Assembly (NCBI RefSeq): GCF_000427665.1
Contig: NZ_KE386572.1
Span: 1-64,000, forward strand
Direction: 5' to 3'
Origin: Geminicoccus roseus DSM 18922
Lineage (GTDB): Bacteria > Pseudomonadota > Alphaproteobacteria > Geminicoccales > Geminicoccaceae
DNA: 64,000 bases
How positions within the stretch are numbered: the first letter of the stretch is position 1; the number at the start of each line of letters is the position of its first letter. The position numbers were made by a program, and so were the translations under genes. Below, one piece after another: positions 18,559-26,631 of the stretch. Under the pieces are notes generated by a model. The model had not been told where the DNA came from, made no database searches, and was given only the letters and a program-made list of their open reading frames with translations.

Positions 18559-20706
18559 ATGGCATCGACCAGCAGCCCGGCAGTCCGGGCCCGCCCGGGC
18601 CGCGCCCCGCATGGCCAGGACGGCCGCCGCGCCGCAGCCCAGGCCATGCTGATGGCGGCCGCCGAGCGCCACCGGGCGAAGGATTACCGGACCGCCCGGG
18701 ACCTTTACCGGCAGGTGCTGCGCCACGATCCGCGCCAGCCGGACGCCCTGCATCTCCAGGGCATGGCCATGGCCGCCCTGGGCGAGGTGGCCGCCGGCGA
18801 ACGGCTGGTCCGCCGTTCCATCGCGCTGCACCCTGGGCGGGCAGCGTTCTGGTCCAATCTCGGCAATCTTCTCAGCCGCTCGGACCGCAAGGCGGCCGCC
18901 GTCGATGCCTACGGGGAGGCGATCCGCCTGGACCCGTCCTTCGCCGACGCGCGGGCCAACCTGGCGGGCGCGCTCGCCTCGCAGGAGCGCTATCCGGAAG
19001 CCGAGCAGGCCGCGCGCGCCGCCCTCGACCTGGCGCCGGACCATCCGACCGCCCTGGCCAACCTGGCTGGCGCGCTGATCGGCCGGCACCGGTTCGAAGA
19101 CGCGGAGGCGCCGCTGGAGCGCGCCCTGGCGCTGGCGCCGGACGGCTACGACAGCTGGTACAATCTCGGCCATCTTTCCATGGCCCGCGGCCGCGCCGAC
19201 GAGGCGGAGCACGCGTTCCGGCAGGCGCTCCGACTGGATCCCCATGCGCTCGAGGCGGTGCGCTGGCTGGGCTATGCCTGCACCCGCACCCGCAAAGGCG
19301 AGGAAGCTGAGGCGCATCTGCGCCGCTTCCTGGCGGCGCGCCCCGGCCCGTCCAACGTGCACTCGATGCTGGGACATCTCCATGTGCAGCGCGGCCGCCT
19401 CGCAGACGGGCTGGCGCTGCTGCGCCAGGGGGTGGCCCGTCCCGATGCCCAGTCGGCCGAGCATTCGACGCTGATCTTCGACCTGAACTACGATCCGTCG
19501 ATCGACCCGGTCGCGCTGCGGGCCGAGCATGAACGCTGGGCGCGCCGCTTCGCGTTGCCCCACGTGCTGCGCAGCATGCCCGCCTGCACCGGCCACGATC
19601 CCGAGCGCCGGCTGCGGGTCGGGTTCATCTCGCCGGACTTCCGCGGCCATTCGGTCAGCTTCTTCTTCCTCCCGCTCCTGCGCCACCTGGACCGGAGCGA
19701 GGTCGAGACCTTCTGCTATGCCTACGTCGATCGCCCCGATGCGATGACCGGGCGGCTGCGCGAGGTCGCGGACCACTGGCGTGACGTGCGCCGCCTGTCG
19801 GACGACGAGATCGACCGGCAGGTCCGCGCCGACCGGATCGACATCCTGGTGGACCTGGCCGGGCATACCTCGGACAGCCGCCTGCTGGTCCTGGCGCGCC
19901 GCCCGGCCCCGGTCCAGGCGAGCTATCTGGGCTACCCCAACACGACGGGGACGGCCGCGGTCGACTGGCGGATCGTCGACGCGATCACCGATCCGCCCTG
20001 GGCGGACGCCCATTCCGTGGAGCGGCTCCTGCGCCTGGACCGCTGCTTCCTGGCTTACGAGCCGGTCGACTATCCCGAGATCACCGACCCGCCATGCCTG
20101 GTCGAGGGTGTCGTGACCTTCGGCTCGTTCAACAACATGGCGAAGCTCAACGGCGCGGTGTTCGACCTGTGGGCCAGGATCCTGCATGCCGTGCCGGACT
20201 CGCGCCTCCTGCTCAAGCACGACATGAGCCACGACCCGGTGGTCCAGGCCGATGTCACCGCCGGGTTCGGCGCGCGGGGCATCGAGGCCGGGCGGATCCG
20301 GCTGGCGCAGCGCTCCGACAGCCGCCTGGACCATCTGCGGACCTATGGCCGGGTCGACATCGCCCTCGATCCCTTCCCCTATGGCGGGACCACCACGACC
20401 TGCGAGGCGCTGTGGATGGGCGTGCCGGTCGTGACCCTGGCGGGCGACCGGCACAGCAGCCGCGTGAGCGCCTCCTTGCTGCACGGAGTCGGCCTGCCTT
20501 CCTGCGTCGCGTCCACCGGCGACGACTATGTCCTGACCGCCACCGAGCTGGCCGGTTCCGCCCCGATGCTGCGCACCCTGCGCCGGATGCTGCGCGGGGA
20601 GATGGCCGCCTCGCCGGTCATGGACCAGGCCGCTCTGGGCCACAGCATGACCCGGGCGTTCCGGGAGATCTGGCGGGACCATTGCGCCCGGGCGGCGCGC
20701 CGGTGA
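18559..20706 (+). CDS. TPR-GT41 O-linked N-acetylglucosaminyltransferase-like protein, probable flagellin glycosyltransferase
   Basis: A 715-residue protein. Residues ~25-330 are tetratricopeptide repeats (for example YNLGHLSMARGRADEAEHAF). From ~350 comes an OGT/SPINDLY (GT41) catalytic region: RLRVGFISPDFRGHSVSFFF, ASYLGYPNTTGTAAVDW, FGSFNNMAKLN and the nucleotide-sugar site DPFPYGGTTTTCEALWMGVP followed by DRHSSRVSAS. GT41 enzymes attach GlcNAc or other sugars to Ser/Thr, and in alphaproteobacteria such genes (FlbA-like) modify flagellin. Position between fliW and fliC supports that role here. There is no signal peptide, so it acts in the cytoplasm before export. Confidence 0.9.
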   Translation: MASTSSPAVRARPGRAPHGQDGRRAAAQAMLMAAAERHRAKDYRTARDLYRQVLRHDPRQPDALHLQGMAMAALGEVAAGERLVRRSIALHPGRAAFWSNLGNLLSRSDRKAAAVDAYGEAIRLDPSFADARANLAGALASQERYPEAEQAARAALDLAPDHPTALANLAGALIGRHRFEDAEAPLERALALAPDGYDSWYNLGHLSMARGRADEAEHAFRQALRLDPHALEAVRWLGYACTRTRKGEEAEAHLRRFLAARPGPSNVHSMLGHLHVQRGRLADGLALLRQGVARPDAQSAEHSTLIFDLNYDPSIDPVALRAEHERWARRFALPHVLRSMPACTGHDPERRLRVGFISPDFRGHSVSFFFLPLLRHLDRSEVETFCYAYVDRPDAMTGRLREVADHWRDVRRLSDDEIDRQVRADRIDILVDLAGHTSDSRLLVLARRPAPVQASYLGYPNTTGTAAVDWRIVDAITDPPWADAHSVERLLRLDRCFLAYEPVDYPEITDPPCLVEGVVTFGSFNNMAKLNGAVFDLWARILHAVPDSRLLLKHDMSHDPVVQADVTAGFGARGIEAGRIRLAQRSDSRLDHLRTYGRVDIALDPFPYGGTTTTCEALWMGVPVVTLAGDRHSSRVSASLLHGVGLPSCVASTGDDYVLTATELAGSAPMLRTLRRMLRGEMAASPVMDQAALGHSMTRAFREIWRDHCARAARR

Positions 20707-20780
20707 CCGCCGGGCCCGACCGGCTCCCGGATCGGACGGTTATGGCCCATGACCCCATCGCTCCCCCCTCGGAGACCGAC

Positions 20781-21395
20781 ATGATCGTCATGCAGAGCCC
20801 TTGCGGGCCACCGGATCCAGCCTTGGCCATGGACATACCAACGGAGGCCGGGCCTGGCGCCGGCATGTCCGGGCAGGACGAGATCCGGCTGCATATCGGC
20901 GGCGTCCAGCCGCGCCCCGGCTGGAAGATCCTCAACATCCAGCCAGGCCCGCATGTCGACTTCGTCGGCAGCTGCACCGATCTCGGCCAGTTCCCGGACG
21001 GCTCGGTGGCGGAAGTCTATGCTTCCCACGTGTTCGAGCATCTGGGCTACCAGAGCGAGCTGCCGGCGGTGCTGGAAGGGGTGCGGCGGATCCTCCGGCC
21101 GGGCGGCTGCCTGCGCGTCAGCGTGCCCGACCTGGAGATCCTGTGCCGGATGTTCGTCCATCCAGCGCTCGGGCCGGACGCCCGCTTCCATCTGATGCGG
21201 ATCATCTATGGCGGCCAGACCAACCCCTACGACTTCCACAAGGTCGGGTTCACCCTCGAGTTCCTGGGCCATTTCCTGACCCGGCACGGGTTCCGCGACA
21301 TCCGGCGGGTCGCAGGCCACGACCTGTTCGACGACACCAGCCGCCTGGTCCTGTTCGGTCATCCAATCAGCCTGAACCTGGTGGCCTATGCCTGA
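20781..21395 (+). CDS. SAM-dependent methyltransferase-like protein (COG4627-like)
   Basis: A 204-residue protein with a Rossmann-like methyltransferase pattern: RLHIGGVQPRPGWKILNIQPGPHVDFVGSC, then DLGQFPDGSVAEVYASHVFEHLGY, a glycine-rich loop RRILRPGGCLRVSVPDLE, and a C-terminal RIIYGGQTNPYDFHKVGFT block. This layout matches predicted methyltransferases often encoded in polysaccharide and flagellin modification clusters. The usual GxGxG motif I is weak (IGGVQ), so activity is not certain. ATG 20781 has GGAGACC upstream; ATG 20742 would add 13 residues. Lying between a GT41 enzyme and flagellin, it may methylate the flagellin glycan. Confidence 0.75.
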   Translation: MIVMQSPCGPPDPALAMDIPTEAGPGAGMSGQDEIRLHIGGVQPRPGWKILNIQPGPHVDFVGSCTDLGQFPDGSVAEVYASHVFEHLGYQSELPAVLEGVRRILRPGGCLRVSVPDLEILCRMFVHPALGPDARFHLMRIIYGGQTNPYDFHKVGFTLEFLGHFLTRHGFRDIRRVAGHDLFDDTSRLVLFGHPISLNLVAYA

Positions 21396-21433
21396 ACGCA
21401 GGCTCCGGCCCGTCTGGCTCGGGCCACCCGGTT

Positions 21434-21461
21434 AACCTTAACGCTCGTGCAACCTTAACGC
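21434..21461 (+). promoter_or_regulatory. Direct repeat AACCTTAACGC x2 upstream of flagellin
   Basis: The 11-base sequence AACCTTAACGC occurs at 21434-21444 and 21451-21461, a 17-base period, about 45-70 bases before the flagellin start codon. The region is less GC-rich than its surroundings. It may be a regulator site or part of the flagellin promoter; no standard sigma-28 or sigma-54 element was recognised. Confidence 0.4.
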
Positions 21462-21504
21462 CCTGGCCCGACCCGATCGTCCGGCTGGATGGCAGGAGAA
21501 GACC

Positions 21505-22656
21505 ATGCCGCTCACCGGCACGACCAACACCGCGGCCAACACCGCGCTGCGCTACCTGAACGCCAACTCCGCCCAGGCGGGCAGCTCGCTGGCGAAGCTC
21601 TCCAGCGGCTCGCGGATCGTCAAGGCGTCGGACGATGCGGCATCGCTCGCCGTCGGCACCAAGATCCGGGCCGACGTGTCGGCGCTGCGCCAGGCGGCCG
21701 TCAACACGGCCCAGGCCTCCAGCCTGCTCCAGGTCGCCGATGGCGGGCTTGCCAAGATCGCCGACATCCTGCTGCGCATGAAGTCGCTGGCGGTGCAGGC
21801 CCAGTCCGGCTCGATCACCGACAGCGAGCGCAACTTCCTGGACCTGGAATACCAGGAACTGATCAGCGAGGTGGGCGACATCTCCGGGCAGACCAAATTC
21901 AACGGGGCGCAGCTCCTGAACGGGGCCTCCGGCAAGAGCATCGACCTGAGCGCCGCCACCGACAGCCTGTTCAACCCGGACAGCACCCATGCGAACGGCA
22001 TTGCCGCCCGGCTGTCCGGCAACGCCGCGGTTGGGACCTGGCAGCTCGCCTACGACTACACCGCCGGCTCCAGCCTCGGCCAGTTCACCCTGTCCAACGG
22101 CACGATCTCGGACACGGTCCAGTTCACCCATGCATCCAACGCGGTGGTCCATGAGGGCCGGATCTCGTTCGAGCATGCCGGCCTGGAACTGGCCTTGAGC
22201 AATTTCGACTTCAGCACGACCTTCGCCGCCGGCACGCAGAGCCAGCTCGAGGTGGCGGGCGGCGAGACGCTCAGCTTCCAGGTCGGCGTGGCCTCGGGCG
22301 ACACGATCACCATCAACATCGACGACGTCCGGCCGGCAAGCCTGGGCCTCACCGGCACCAGCGTCGGCACCACCGGCAGTTCGGTCACCGCCGGCGACGC
22401 CCTGGACGCGGCGATTTCCGAACTGAACGCGGCGCGCGCCAACATGGGTGCCATGATGTCCCGGTTCGAGTTCGCCGCGGCCAACCTCGCCACCAGCGTC
22501 GAGAACCTGGACGCCGCCCGCTCCACCCTGCTGGATGTCGACATGGCGGCGGAGATGACCCGGTTCACCTCCTTGCAGATCCTGACCCAGGCCGGGGTGT
22601 CGATGCTGGCCCAGGCCAACCAGATGCCGCAGAATCTTCTCAGACTCCTGCAGTGA
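21505..22656 (+). CDS. fliC: Flagellin
   Basis: A 383-residue filament subunit. The N-terminal domain (SSLAKLSSGSRIVKASDDAASLAVGTKIRADVSALRQA ... NTAQASSLLQVADGGLAKIADILLRMKSLAVQA) and the C-terminal domain (ENLDAARSTLLDVDMAAEMTRFTSLQILTQAGVSMLAQANQMPQNLLRLL) are the conserved D0/D1 halves. The centre (~145-295) is variable and rich in Ser/Thr/Gly, offering glycosylation sites. Start ATG 21505 with CAGGAG upstream. It is the single flagellin in the window, downstream of fliW and modification genes. Exported without a cleaved signal. Confidence 0.97.
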   Translation: MPLTGTTNTAANTALRYLNANSAQAGSSLAKLSSGSRIVKASDDAASLAVGTKIRADVSALRQAAVNTAQASSLLQVADGGLAKIADILLRMKSLAVQAQSGSITDSERNFLDLEYQELISEVGDISGQTKFNGAQLLNGASGKSIDLSAATDSLFNPDSTHANGIAARLSGNAAVGTWQLAYDYTAGSSLGQFTLSNGTISDTVQFTHASNAVVHEGRISFEHAGLELALSNFDFSTTFAAGTQSQLEVAGGETLSFQVGVASGDTITINIDDVRPASLGLTGTSVGTTGSSVTAGDALDAAISELNAARANMGAMMSRFEFAAANLATSVENLDAARSTLLDVDMAAEMTRFTSLQILTQAGVSMLAQANQMPQNLLRLLQ

Positions 22657-23369
22657 CGACGGCGACCCGCCGCCACCCGGATCGAGAACGATCGGCCGCG
22701 GCACGCCCGGCCGCTCTGGCCGCCCCAGCCCCGCCCTCGCCACTCGCGCCTCTACGTTCCGACCGCACCCAGGCACGCCGCGCGGCCGGGGTGCCGCCAT
22801 GCCGGGGGACAGTGCCGGCTGGCGGAACCGGCGGCATCACCCCTCTTCCGGAGACCCGGCGGCCGGCTCTGGCACCCTGTGCCTCGCCCGGCCGCCCAGG
22901 GTTCCGGCCGACCCGCCTCGGGCTCCTATCCCGGCAGCGGCCATGGCGCCAGCGCCCGTGCATCAACGCCTCTGGGACGACAGGGACATGGTTCGAGCCT
23001 AGCTGGCGGGCTGCGCGCTGCCCCGCTCGCTGGCGGGGTGGGCTCCGTGCCTCCATAGGAGCAACCCGTGGCCTGGCTTCGGTCCGGAACCAGATGCCCG
23101 GATGCCGCGACACCCCGACGGGGCCGCCTCCGGACCAGGTCGGGGGCCCCCATCCCGGTGCCAAGCTTCCAGGATGGACAGGGAAGAAGCCGCAGCCTTG
23201 GGCCGGCGCGCCGGTTCCGGCTGCCCTTCCCGACCCTTCCCCTCAGGCCCGGATCAGCCGGGCGATCCGGCAGGGCTGCGGCCGCGCGGCGCCGAACGCC
23301 CTTGTCCTACCACCCTGTCCTCGGGCAGGAGCGAAGCTCCCGCAACGGGTCCATCACAGGGAGGCTGCC
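22657..23369. other. 713-base region after flagellin without a supported gene
   Basis: Frames crossing this stretch are Pro/Arg/Ala-rich and resemble no family, so none is called. It contains several short GC-rich inverted repeats (for example GGGGGCCCCC near 23143 and GGAGC/GCTCC near 23330). It may be decayed coding sequence or a long untranslated region. The last bases provide the GGGAGG site for the next gene. Confidence 0.5.
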
Positions 23370-23675
23370 TTGACCCAGATCGCCATCATCGTCGAGTTCG
23401 ACATCCTGGACGGCCACGAGGAGGAGTTCACCCGGCTGATCAGCGAGCATGCGCGGCTGACCCTGGAAGAGGAGGAAGGCTGCCTGCGCTTCGAGGTGAT
23501 CAAGCCGATCGAGCGCGACGGCACCCCCATCCCCAACAAGCTGCTGGTCAACGAACTCTATGCCGACGAGCCGGCGGTCAGCCGCCACGAGAAGAACCCG
23601 CGCATGCCGGGCCTGGGCGAGGCCACCCGCAAGCTCCTGGCCAACCGCCGGCTGATCCTCGCCGAGGTCCGCTGA
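23370..23675 (+). CDS. Antibiotic biosynthesis monooxygenase (ABM) family protein
   Basis: A 101-residue protein starting at TTG 23370 with GGGAGG upstream. It reads as a dimeric ferredoxin-like ABM fold: TQIAIIVEFDILDGHEEEFTRLISEHARLTLEEEEGCLRFEVIKP, then LLVNELYADEPAVSRHEKNPRM. The EEGCLRFEV pattern and the ELYAD..A...H stretch are typical of small quinol or antibiotic monooxygenases of the YgiN type. The large in-frame extension toward 22653 is compositionally non-coding. Convergent with the dehydrogenase that follows; substrate unknown. Confidence 0.85.
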   Translation: MTQIAIIVEFDILDGHEEEFTRLISEHARLTLEEEEGCLRFEVIKPIERDGTPIPNKLLVNELYADEPAVSRHEKNPRMPGLGEATRKLLANRRLILAEVR

Positions 23676-23703
23676 GTCCCGCACCTCCCGACGGCGGGCG
23701 CGG

Positions 23704-25185
23704 TCAGTCCTTCAGGAGCGCTTCCAGCGCCGGAAGGATGCCGCGCTCGGCGATCGCCTGGCGATGGTGCCGGAAGCTGTCGACGAAGCCCGGGTGGTCC
23801 TCCAGCGCGAACGGCTTCAGCATCGTCATCCGCAAGGGCGCCTGGGGATCCGGATCCTGCACCAGCGCCTGGTCCGCCGCCTCCAGATGCGGCTCGATCG
23901 GCTCGAACGCCTGGCCCTTGTCGTCGACCCCGCCGAGATAGCGGACGAAGCCGGCCAGCAGGAACGCCAGCCGGCGCGGGTCGCGGTTCTGCTCCAGGCA
24001 GTCGCGGATCGTCTCGCCCAGGAACACCGGGATCTTCGAGACGCTGTCCGAGGTCAGCCGCGCGTTCTGGTCGTTGATCGCCGGGTTGGCGAAGCGCGCC
24101 AGCAGGATGTCGCGGTAGCGGTCCAGCGGCATGTCGGCCGGAGCCTGCAGCAGCGGGATCACGTCTCTGTCCATGAACGTGCGCAGCAGCTCCATGATCC
24201 GCGGATCGGCCATCGCCTCGTGGACGAAGCGGTAGCCGCCGACCTGGCCCGGGTAGGACAGCATCAGGTGCGAGGCGTTGAGCATGCGCAGCTTGATCTG
24301 CTCGTAGCCCTTCACGTCGCCGGTGAACTGGACGCCGACCTTTTCCAGCGCCGGCCGGCCGTTGCAGAAATCGTCCTCCACCACCCACTGGATGAAGTCC
24401 TCGGCGAACACCGGGGCCTGGTCCTCCACGCCGGTCAGGGCGTTCAGGCGGCCGACATCGGCCGGCAGCACCGCGGGCGTGATCCGGTCGACCATGCAGC
24501 TGGGGAAGCTCACGTTCGCGCCGATCCAGTCGGCGAAACCCTGGTCCCGGGCGCCGGCGAACGCCAGCACCGCCTGGCGGGCGATCCTGCCGTTGTGCTG
24601 GAGGTTGTCGCAGGACAGGACGGTGAACGGCGGGATGCCTGCCGCCCGGCGGCGGGCCAGCGCTGCGACGATCAGGCCGAACACGGTCCTGGGGATCTCC
24701 GGGTTGGCGAGGTCGTGGACGATGTCCGGCGCATCCAGGCGGAACGCGCCGGTCTTCTCGTCGATGTTGTAGCCGCCCTCGGTGATCGTCATCGAGACGA
24801 TCCGGATCGCCCGATCGGCGAGCCTGACCACCGCCTGGGCCGGATCGGCCGGCGCGAACACATAGTCGACGATCGAGCCGATCACCGAACAGGCGGGTTC
24901 GCCGTTCGGCGGGAACACGCTGAGGGTGTAGAGCCCGTCCTGGCTCTGCAGGGCCTGGGCCTTGGCCCGCTCCGCCGGGCTGTCGACCACGCCGACGCCC
25001 AGGATCCCCCAGCCGTCCTGTTCGGGCAGGGCCAGGCACTGGTCGAGATAGACCGCCTGGTGTGCCCGATGGAAGTTGCCGACGCTCAGATGGGCGATGC
25101 CGGCCCGGACGCGGCTGCGGTCGTAGCCGGGACGGGCGACGTTCTCCGGCAGTGCTGCCAGCGTGCTGGCGCCGAGCGTAACCAT
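23704..25185 (-). CDS. Mannitol dehydrogenase family protein (polyol 2-dehydrogenase)
   Basis: A 493-residue long-chain dehydrogenase, the same length as characterised mannitol 2-dehydrogenases. The N-terminus RVRAGIAHLSVGNFHRAHQAVYLD carries the NAD-binding loop; GVGVVDSPAERAKAQALQSQDGLYTLSV follows. The catalytic Lys/Asn/His cluster is in KLRMLNASHLMLSYPGQVGG. Such enzymes oxidise mannitol, arabinitol or sorbitol to ketoses, or reduce fructuronate. ATG 25185 has GGGGAGAAG upstream; the frame is open further but with unrelated composition. No polyol transporter is next to it, so the substrate stays open. Confidence 0.9.
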   Translation of the reverse strand: MVTLGASTLAALPENVARPGYDRSRVRAGIAHLSVGNFHRAHQAVYLDQCLALPEQDGWGILGVGVVDSPAERAKAQALQSQDGLYTLSVFPPNGEPACSVIGSIVDYVFAPADPAQAVVRLADRAIRIVSMTITEGGYNIDEKTGAFRLDAPDIVHDLANPEIPRTVFGLIVAALARRRAAGIPPFTVLSCDNLQHNGRIARQAVLAFAGARDQGFADWIGANVSFPSCMVDRITPAVLPADVGRLNALTGVEDQAPVFAEDFIQWVVEDDFCNGRPALEKVGVQFTGDVKGYEQIKLRMLNASHLMLSYPGQVGGYRFVHEAMADPRIMELLRTFMDRDVIPLLQAPADMPLDRYRDILLARFANPAINDQNARLTSDSVSKIPVFLGETIRDCLEQNRDPRRLAFLLAGFVRYLGGVDDKGQAFEPIEPHLEAADQALVQDPDPQAPLRMTMLKPFALEDHPGFVDSFRHHRQAIAERGILPALEALLKD

Positions 25186-25597
25186 GTCGCTTCTCCCCGA
25201 ACCAAAGGCGTCCATCGACGATGACAGGCTTCCACGGGTGACGAAACCGTCCTGTTCCGCGGAACTGCCGCCTGCCTGATGCCTTTCACCTGCGGCTTGC
25301 GCAAGCGGGGAAAGCCAGGACGTGGCCGTCCGGCGGACAGCCATTTTTGAACTCTTGGATGCGTCGCCGGGTCATCCGGGACGCCGCTTGCCCGTATCCC
25401 CTTGGATGCCGCTGCGGGACTTCTCCCTCGGAGGCACGGCCGGGCGTCGCTCCTGCCGGCAGGCTTCGGCCGGTTCCGGCAACAGGCGTCTGCGGGATGC
25501 GCTCGGCTCTCGTTTTGCCCGCTCCCGCCGGCCAGGGGCGCACCAGGAACAAGGGGCGGCGGCCCTGCCGCCGGATCCGCGAAGAAGGACGAGGCGC
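25186..25597. other. Divergent intergenic region, no gene seen
   Basis: About 410 bases separate the leftward dehydrogenase and the rightward SDR. Both genes must have their promoters here. Frames running through it have no family resemblance and were not called. Confidence 0.6.
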
Positions 25598-26590
25598 ATG
25601 GAACGGGATCTGCTGGGCAAGTCGGTGGTCATCACCGGCGCATCGAGCGGGATCGGCCGTGCGGCCGCCCTGGCCTTCGCCCGCGCCGGGGCCCGGGTGG
25701 CCCTGGCGGCGCGCCGCGCCGGACCGCTCGACGAGGCCGCCCAGGCCTGCCGCCATGCCGGGGCCGAGGCGATGGCGATCCCCACCGACGTCACCGATCC
25801 GGACGCGGTCGCCCGGCTGGCGCAGGCGGTGGAGCGGGCATTCGACGGGATCGACATCTGGATCAACAATGCCGGCACCGGCGTGTTCGGCGCCTTTGAC
25901 CAGGCTGACCTCGCCCTGCACCGCCGCACCATCGAGGTGAACCTCCTGGGCAGCATGCATGGCGCGGCGGCGGTGCTGCCCCTGTTCCGGCGCCAGGGCC
26001 ACGGCATCCTCATCAACAACATCTCGATGGGGGCCTGGGCGCCGGTGCCGTTCGCCGCGGCCTACACCGCCAGCAAGTTCGGCCTGCGCGGCTTTTCCGC
26101 CAGCCTGCGCCAGGAACTGGGCGACCAGCCGGGCATCCATGTCTGCGCCGTGTTCCCCGCCGTGGTCGACACGCCGGGCTTCGTGCACGGCGCCAATGTC
26201 TCCGGCCGCAGGATCGACCCGGGCCTCCTGCTCTACGCGCCCGAGGACGTGGCCGAGACCTTCGTGGCGCTGGCGCGCAAGCCCAAGGACGAGGTGGCGG
26301 TGGGCTGGCCGGCGCGCGCCCTGCAGCTGGCCTATGCGCTGGCGCCGGCCCCGACCGAGCATGCCATGGGTGCCTTCCTGCGCATGGCGCTGCGCCGCGC
26401 TTCCCCGGCCCTGCGCCAGGAAGGCTCGCTCCTGGCGCCGCAGCCGGAGGGCGTCGACGCCAGCGGCGGCTGGCGCGATGCCAAAGGCCTGCCCTCCGCC
26501 CGCACCCTCAGCCGGGTTGTCGGCGTGGCGGTTCTGGCCGGGGCGGCCCTGCTGCTGGGCAGCCGGGTCGCGGCCCGGACCAGGCGCTGA
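25598..26590 (+). CDS. SDR family oxidoreductase with C-terminal membrane anchor
   Basis: A 330-residue classical short-chain dehydrogenase. The cofactor motif TGASSGIGR is near residue 13, NNAG near 90, the catalytic serine in NISMGAW and the YxxxK in AAYTASKFGL. The tail beyond the fold (~260-330) ends in a hydrophobic segment VVGVAVLAGAALLLGSRVAA followed by Arg, so the protein is probably tethered to the inner membrane by its C-terminus. Membrane-anchored SDRs of this layout are common in proteobacteria; substrate unknown. The ATG at 25598 is preceded by AAGGACGAGG. Confidence 0.88.
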   Translation: MERDLLGKSVVITGASSGIGRAAALAFARAGARVALAARRAGPLDEAAQACRHAGAEAMAIPTDVTDPDAVARLAQAVERAFDGIDIWINNAGTGVFGAFDQADLALHRRTIEVNLLGSMHGAAAVLPLFRRQGHGILINNISMGAWAPVPFAAAYTASKFGLRGFSASLRQELGDQPGIHVCAVFPAVVDTPGFVHGANVSGRRIDPGLLLYAPEDVAETFVALARKPKDEVAVGWPARALQLAYALAPAPTEHAMGAFLRMALRRASPALRQEGSLLAPQPEGVDASGGWRDAKGLPSARTLSRVVGVAVLAGAALLLGSRVAARTRR

Positions 26591-26631
26591 CGGCCCGGCC
26601 CTGATCCCGGCGGCATTGCCGGGGGGCGGGC

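Noticed and set aside
22653-23369. N-terminal extension of the ABM protein
   Set aside because: The 239-residue extension is Pro/Arg-rich and unlike the family; TTG 23370 has a good ribosome site and gives the normal length.
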